DNA from: Hirundichthys speculiger
Taxonomy: Eukaryota > Chordata > Actinopteri > Beloniformes > Exocoetidae
Length of the DNA: 64,000 bases
Assembly (NCBI GenBank): GCA_018398805.1
Contig: JAGFBZ010000739.1
Location: 800,001-864,000, forward strand
Direction: 5' to 3'
Of this stretch, positions 59,140 through 64,000 are shown one piece after another; position 1 is the first letter of the stretch; each line of letters starts with the position of its first letter. The notes beneath the pieces were generated by a model. It worked only from the letters and a program-made list of their open reading frames with translations. It did not search any database and was not told where the DNA came from. Both the position numbers and the translations under genes were made by a program.

Positions 59140-59560
59140 GATTTGTTTCTTCTAGGCCAGGATTATTGTGGTTCGTTATTAGGCCATCCCAACATTCCTC
59201 CAAATCCAAAATGCTGCAGTGAGAGTTCTAATGAGAACTGGAAAAAAGAGGTCGCATTTTTCCAATTTTAGCTTCTCTTTGGTGACTTCCTGTTAAATCC
59301 AGAGCAGAATTTAAAATCATTTTCCTCGCATGAAGCCCTTAATGACCAAGCTCTATTGTATTCTAAAAACCTCATCGTGCCATTTTATCCCAAAAGAGCA
59401 CTTTGCTCTCAGGCTGCAGGCTTACTGGTTGTTCCTGTGGGAACTTGCTTATGGGAAGCAGAGCCTTAAGTTATCAGGCTCCTCTGCTCTGGAACCAGCT
59501 CCCAGTTTGTGTTCCAGGAGGCAGAGACCACCTCTCCCCCTGAAATTAAACTTAGCACTT
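59140..59560 (+). mobile_element. LINE reverse-transcriptase C-terminal fragment (L2-like)
   Basis: Translating across frameshifts gives KMLQ, KRGRIFPILASLW, LPVKSRAEFKI and later SYQAPLLWNQLPVCV. The order matches the end of L2-type reverse transcriptases (AARVLTGTRKR, HWLPVKSRVEFKI, APLLWNQLP). Several stops and frame changes are present. The coding part lies downstream of the 3' tail at 58860, so the two are separate insertions or rearranged pieces. Confidence 0.7.
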
Positions 59561-60214
59561 TTAGATATGTTGGGTTTTAATGTTACTTTTGGTGTCAGTA
59601 CATAATTATATAACCGAAATAAACAGAATAGTAGAAGAATACTGTTATTTAGTGTTTATGCTGCATTGTCAGTTTTAGTGTGATTTGTAAAATGCTACGC
59701 TTTCTGCTTCAGTGGCGTGTGTTTTCTGTAAATGTTATATACTTTCAGATAAAGATAAATGTTTCTGTGCATCTCCTGAAGATGAAATAGGATGAATCAC
59801 GAGCCTCTCAGCAGCACCGCGAAACCAAACCTAAAAGATAAGACTAGAAATGGAGTTCATTCGTTACTTTAACAGCTTTAATTGTGCCAAAAAGAGAGGA
59901 AAAAAAATGTTTGCACTAATAAAAGTTGTAATCAGTAAGCTCTAGCTCCTTTTTTATCCTTTTGAGTTATTTGTTTTCACTGTTTCTATGGATGTGATTG
60001 ATGTGATTTATGTAATTTACGTGATACATCATCTTTCGAATGTGGTTTTAATGCATCATAATGTGGAAGAACAGATGCTTCTATTCTTACCATTGCAAAT
60101 ATATATTTTTTTTTAAAAAGGAAGTCACTGTAGATACAGTACACTGCTATAGTCTAGTCACTTGTAACCATGTGTTTTAATCACATTCACATTTTTTCCA
60201 CTCTCTTTAAGATA
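59561..60214. other. No recognised gene
   Basis: Nothing recognised beyond short A and T runs at 59898-59907 and 60107-60118. Confidence 0.45.
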
Positions 60215-60216
60215 TA

Positions 60217-61578
60217 CAGTGATCCCTTGCAAAGTCGTGCTTTAAGTTCCGCAGTTTTAGTTATTCGCGGATTTTTCAGAAATATATAATAAAATAAAAA
60301 ATCAAGAAAAAATCGTGGAAACATCACAGGCTGTTGTGTGCGTGTTCTCTAACAGCCAGCCTGGCCAGCGTTGCCAGGTGGGAAATGTAGGATTATTGTA
60401 CCAGAGACTCAATATTATTGTATTTTGAGGGAAATTATCGTACGTCTGTCATAACCAAAATAACAAGCCCAATGATTGCTATAGTCAAATATAATCACTC
60501 TAATAATAAATAGCGTCCCACAGGCACTCACAGTTTCGTGGCATAAGTACAGGATGGGTTAACGAGACCACATCATCCCCAACCTACAGTTGCGTTAGAC
60601 TAATGTGTCCCCCAAAAACAAATGAGAAGGTGGGAACTAAGGGCCAAATTATGAGGCCTGGGGGGGATTTTGGGGACTAATTTTTTCCCTTGCTTTTTCT
60701 CTTCTGCTTAAAGTCTGTTTAAATCTCGCTTGCTTGACTTCCTGATCTGGTCCTGACTGTGAGCGTCTCGTGACCATTCAGCCGATCATGCTAGTTGTTC
60801 TGAGACAAACACTCGGATCTCACGCTCAGCAAAGCACGAATTGGCTGGAAACATGTCACATGGAAACAGATGCCTTTCAGGGTTAACAAAAAAAAAAAAA
60901 AATACTCTCCAGCAAACAGTTACAGCAGGCAATAATTTGAAAAAGTCAAATTATCGTATATTTGGCCTTTTTTTGGATTATTGATCGTACATCGTACAGA
61001 GGGCCAAATTATCATACAAATACAAAAAATTATCATACACCTGGCAACGCTGAGCCTGGCCCCTTTAAGAAGGTAGCCTTATGGGTAATGGTGTGGCCTT
61101 ATGGGTGTAGTGTGTGTGTGGGACGGCAGAAGAATGAAAAGAAAACGGGTTAGATGAAAAGTGTAGTGAGTGAGCATCAACAGCAGCCCAGCGTGTATAG
61201 ATTTACATTCTCTGTTAACCAACAGGAGCCCAACAATACAACCTGTGTGATATAAAGTGCCCGTTCCATGCAGAGAAAGGCCGGACTGTTTCTTTGTTGT
61301 TGTTAGCATGTTAGCCGCTAATTACGAGCCAAAAATAGCACAATACCAGCGGTTTCTTTACTACGGTTCAGAGACCCAGAGGCTGTGAAGGTAACAGGAC
61401 AGACCACAGTTGAGCCTTTGTCTTGTTTCGTTGCAGTGCCTCGCTATTTTTGGGGGGTTTTTTAAACATATTTTAAACACATTATCTAGGCTCGGGGAGC
61501 TCCAGCTCCCATTGGCGAATTTTGATTTTCGTGGGGGGGCTCCAGTTCGTATTTACCGTGAAAAATAAGGGATCACTG
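60217..61578 (-). mobile_element. Pogo-like element, copy 3, split by a hAT insertion
   Basis: The ends are CAGTGATCCCTTGCAAAGTC and, inverted, CAGTGATCCCTTATTTTTCA, with TA at 60215-60216 and 61579-61580. It is the reverse complement of the copies at 17070 and 52272. Removing 60366-61060 leaves about 667 bp, the normal family length. Confidence 0.92.
60366..61052. mobile_element. Nested hAT element with exact 8-bp duplication AGCCTGGC
   Basis: AGCCTGGC lies at 60358-60365 and 61053-61060, and occurs once (as GCCAGGCT) in the uninterrupted copy at 17070. The termini are a perfect 15-bp inverted repeat, CAGCGTTGCCAGGTG. Motifs of AATTATCRTAC type recur inside both ends. Its 687 bp contain no readable transposase. 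It must be younger than its host element. Confidence 0.95.
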
Positions 61579-61579
61579 T

Positions 61580-62407
61580 AAACAGAAAGCACAGGAACCT
61601 CACCCTCTTAGAACTAAATAATATTAATAACCTATTGATATAACTGTAAGCATTTATAGGGGACAGTCTCCTTAAAAATAAAGATAAATGTGTCCTTGGT
61701 TCATGGTGTTGTGTCACGGTTCAGGTTGTAACACCATGTCAGAAAACAGAGACGTAGGGGAAAAAATCCACAATTTAGTACTTCCGTTACAGGAGCCATG
61801 TTGGTCCGTGGATGCTCTGCGAGCAATGGAAATATAGTGACAAAGCTAATAACTGTCTGTGGAGCACTGTAAATATATCTAACTCAGGGTTTACTCAAAC
61901 CTCTCATGAGGTTTAAGTTATTTTAGCTAGTAAGCATTTGCTTTGCTATGGCCCTGTTTCTAAGCAGCTGTTAGCAGTCTGCTTCACAGAACCCCACGAG
62001 ACAAAATTAAGTGTCCCTATAACTTCATGATACTGAGCACCATGTACGCAAATTATTCTAAAAGGAGGTCTTGCATTTTTCTCATGGAAACACGGGGATA
62101 ATTTGGTTTTAGCCTGCAATATGGAGCAGCAGTCTGAGATGATGTTCAAAGCCCAATACTGAAGCCCTGCTGCTTCAAGTATTTAAAATCCTTCAGGAAG
62201 AAGAGGCGGTAAATAAATCAGCGGTCCTTCAAAAAGAGCTTAATCAATAAATGTGTAGTATGTGCAGATAGATTCACTAATTACACGGTGGTTTGATCCC
62301 TGCTCTGCTCACACATTGTTAAAATTTAATTGAACCACATGTTTGCTCAAGGAAACGTTTCTCACGTTGCTCAGGTTGTTTAGTTCCACACGTGTTCGTT
62401 GCATCTG
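61580..62407. other. No recognised gene
   Basis: Short frames only, none recognised. Confidence 0.45.
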
Positions 62408-63514
62408 CACTATATTGCCAAAAGTATTAGCTCACCCATCTAGCTTATCAGAATCAGATGTTCCAGTCACTTCCATGACCACAGGTGTATAAAATTAAGC
62501 ACCTAGACATGCAGACTTCCACGGTCAACTGTCAGCTGTATTATCAGGAAATGGAAGTGTTTGGGAATGACAGCAACTCAGCCATGAAGTGGTAGGACAG
62601 GTAAACTGAGGGGGCGGAGTCAGAGGATGCTGAAGAACATAGTGAGAAGAGGTCACCAACTTTCTGCAGAGTCGATCACTACAGACCTCCAAACTTCATG
62701 TGGCCTTCAGATCAGCTCAACAACAGAGCAGAGAGCTTCATGAATGGGTTTCCATGGTGGAGCAGCTGCATCCAAGCCAGACATCACCAAGAACAATGGA
62801 AAGAGTCAGATGCAGTGGTGTAAAGCAGCCACCACTGGACTCTAGAGCAGTGGAGGAACGTTCTCTGGAGTGAAGAATCACACTTCTCCATCTGGTAATC
62901 TGATGGAAGAGTCTGGGTTTGGTGGTTTCCAGGAGAACGGTACTGGTCTGACTGCATTGATCCAAGTGTAAAGTTTGGTGGAGGGGGGATTATGGTGTGG
63001 GGTTGTTTTTCAGGAGCTGGGCTTGGCCCCTTAGTTCCAGTGAAAGGAACTCTGAATGCTTCAGCAGACCAAGACATTCTGGACAATTCCATGTTCCCAA
63101 CTTTGTGGGACCAGTTTGGAGCTGGTCCCTTCCTCTTCCAACATGACTGTGCACCAGTGCACAAAGCAAGGTCCATAAAGACATGGATGGAAGAGTCTGG
63201 TGTGAATGAACCTGACTGGCCTGCACAGAGTCCTGACCTCAACCTGATAGAAGACCTTTGGGATGAATTAGAGCAGAGACTGAGAACCAGACCTTCTGGT
63301 CCAACATCAGTGTTTGACCTCACAAATGTTCTTTTGGAAGAATGGACCAAAATCCCCATGAACACACTCCTAAACCTTGTGGACAGCCTTCCCTGAAGAG
63401 TTGAAGCTGTTCTAGCTGTAAAGATGGAGCCCACATCATATTGATTAGGAATGGGAGGAGCTAAAGCTCAGATGTGAGTCGCAGATGCGAGCTGATACTT
63501 TTGGCAATATAGTG
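62408..63514 (+). mobile_element. Tc1-like transposon, family B, copy 2
   Basis: The left end reads CACTATATTGCCAAAAGTAT and the right end ATACTTTTGGCAATATAGTG, an exact 20-bp inverted repeat. TA follows the right end (63515-63516), while TG precedes the left, so one duplication base has changed. At 1107 bp it is 125 bp shorter than copy 1, chiefly because the segment with the start codon and first helix-turn-helix was deleted near 62517. It faces copy 1 in inverted orientation, 56 kb away. Confidence 0.95.
62992..63396 (+). pseudogene. Tc1-like transposase pseudogene (family B, copy 2)
   Basis: The open stretch starts [16 protein letters not shown] and includes [13 protein letters not shown] (second catalytic Asp) and [15 protein letters not shown] (third acidic position). 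It ends at a TGA after LVDSLP, about 16 codons before the normal C-terminus. Upstream the catalytic start reads WSEESHFSIW and is cut off from it by a TAA four codons later. As in copy 1, the first catalytic position is Glu, not Asp. The N-terminal DNA-binding domain is largely deleted. Against copy 1 there are 9 amino-acid differences in 134 positions. Confidence 0.9.
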
Positions 63515-63516
63515 TA

Positions 63517-64000
63517 TATGTGAATGCATGATTGACAGTCAAATTGCATCATCATTTTAATAAAATAAAGATCCAATAACCTACAGAGAAGAGCCTGTGA
63601 CTTCTAATGAGAGCCTCTAAAATGACAATTCTGCACCCCCCTGAACAGCTACAGCTAAAAACAAAAAAAAACATATCTCTCAATGAGAAAAACAAAAAAC
63701 ACAACATCTATGAAACTGGGAATACATGAGCATTTGAGCAGAATTTTAATCCTGTGCTGAAATCAACTTTGAATAACTCAAGTCATGTTGAGTCCTTCTG
63801 TTGCAAATATCCCAAAGGACCTGCAGCTGATTCTTTCTTGTTATTCCATATCGATACAAAAAATAATAAGTAGTGGAAAAGACATGCACAGTTCATTTAA
63901 TAAATTCATATTTATGTCTTCAGAAAAGAAATAAGGTCATCTTGAATGTGATGGCAGCAACACGTCCAAAAACAGTTGGGAGAGGCTAACATTGAGCAGC
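63517..64000. other. No recognised gene
   Basis: The sequence is A-rich with no element end or known protein feature before the window stops. Confidence 0.45.

Overview
The window looks like intergenic or intronic DNA from a ray-finned (teleost) fish. It is AT-rich with CpG-poor stretches, has no long open reading frames, and is crowded with DNA transposons of the kinds that dominate teleost genomes: Tc1-like, pogo/Tigger-like, hAT and PIF/Harbinger-like, plus Rex/L2-type LINE fragments and tRNA-like SINE heads. I recognise no complete host gene, rRNA, tRNA or CRISPR array. Family names come from recalled family features and from residues I could read; no database search was possible. Summing the intervals below, about 25 kb of 64 kb is assignable to repeats.

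Layout. 1-10 kb: a decayed Tc1-like element (1.1-2.2 kb), a second Tc1-like element sharing one TA with a Tigger-like element (4.97-6.89 kb), and a hAT remnant with a BED-finger start (8.4-9.3 kb). 11-21 kb: two unnamed interspersed repeats (E1, E2), an 831-bp element with TA duplications, a 171-bp tandem duplication, the first of three pogo-like copies, and two hAT elements. 24-31 kb: a hAT element with an exact 8-bp target duplication and an internal 28-bp minisatellite, a 1.04-kb pogo-like element, SINE-like repeats, an ORF-less Tc1 derivative and the second E2 copy. 32-42 kb: a second copy of the first Tc1 family, a possible solo LTR, LINE reverse-transcriptase fragments, two copies of a 750-bp hAT family, and a Harbinger half ending in a palindrome. 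42-50 kb: two Tc1 relics and a hAT element end to end, a second E1, and a Harbinger/hAT pair 15 bp apart. 50-57 kb: a Tc1 relic, the second pogo-like copy, then the longest repeat-poor stretch (about 53-57 kb). 57-64 kb: two hAT elements with exact 8-bp duplications, L2-like LINE pieces, a pogo-like copy with a hAT element nested in it, and a second copy of the 5-kb Tc1 family in inverted orientation.

Nothing here forms an operon or pathway. The functional content is transposase and reverse-transcriptase debris, all interrupted by stops, frameshifts or deletions. The best evidence is structural: seven exact and one 7-of-8 8-bp hAT duplications, TA duplications at Tc1/pogo-type ends, a TTA duplication at the Harbinger ends, and insertions that date one element relative to another. 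Two short stretches (16.95 kb and 34.25 kb) look like CpG-rich promoters with a first coding exon and splice donor, and are offered only as low-confidence candidates. I found no convincing novel biological system. The most unusual items are the E2 repeat, the nested insertion and the minisatellite-bearing hAT.
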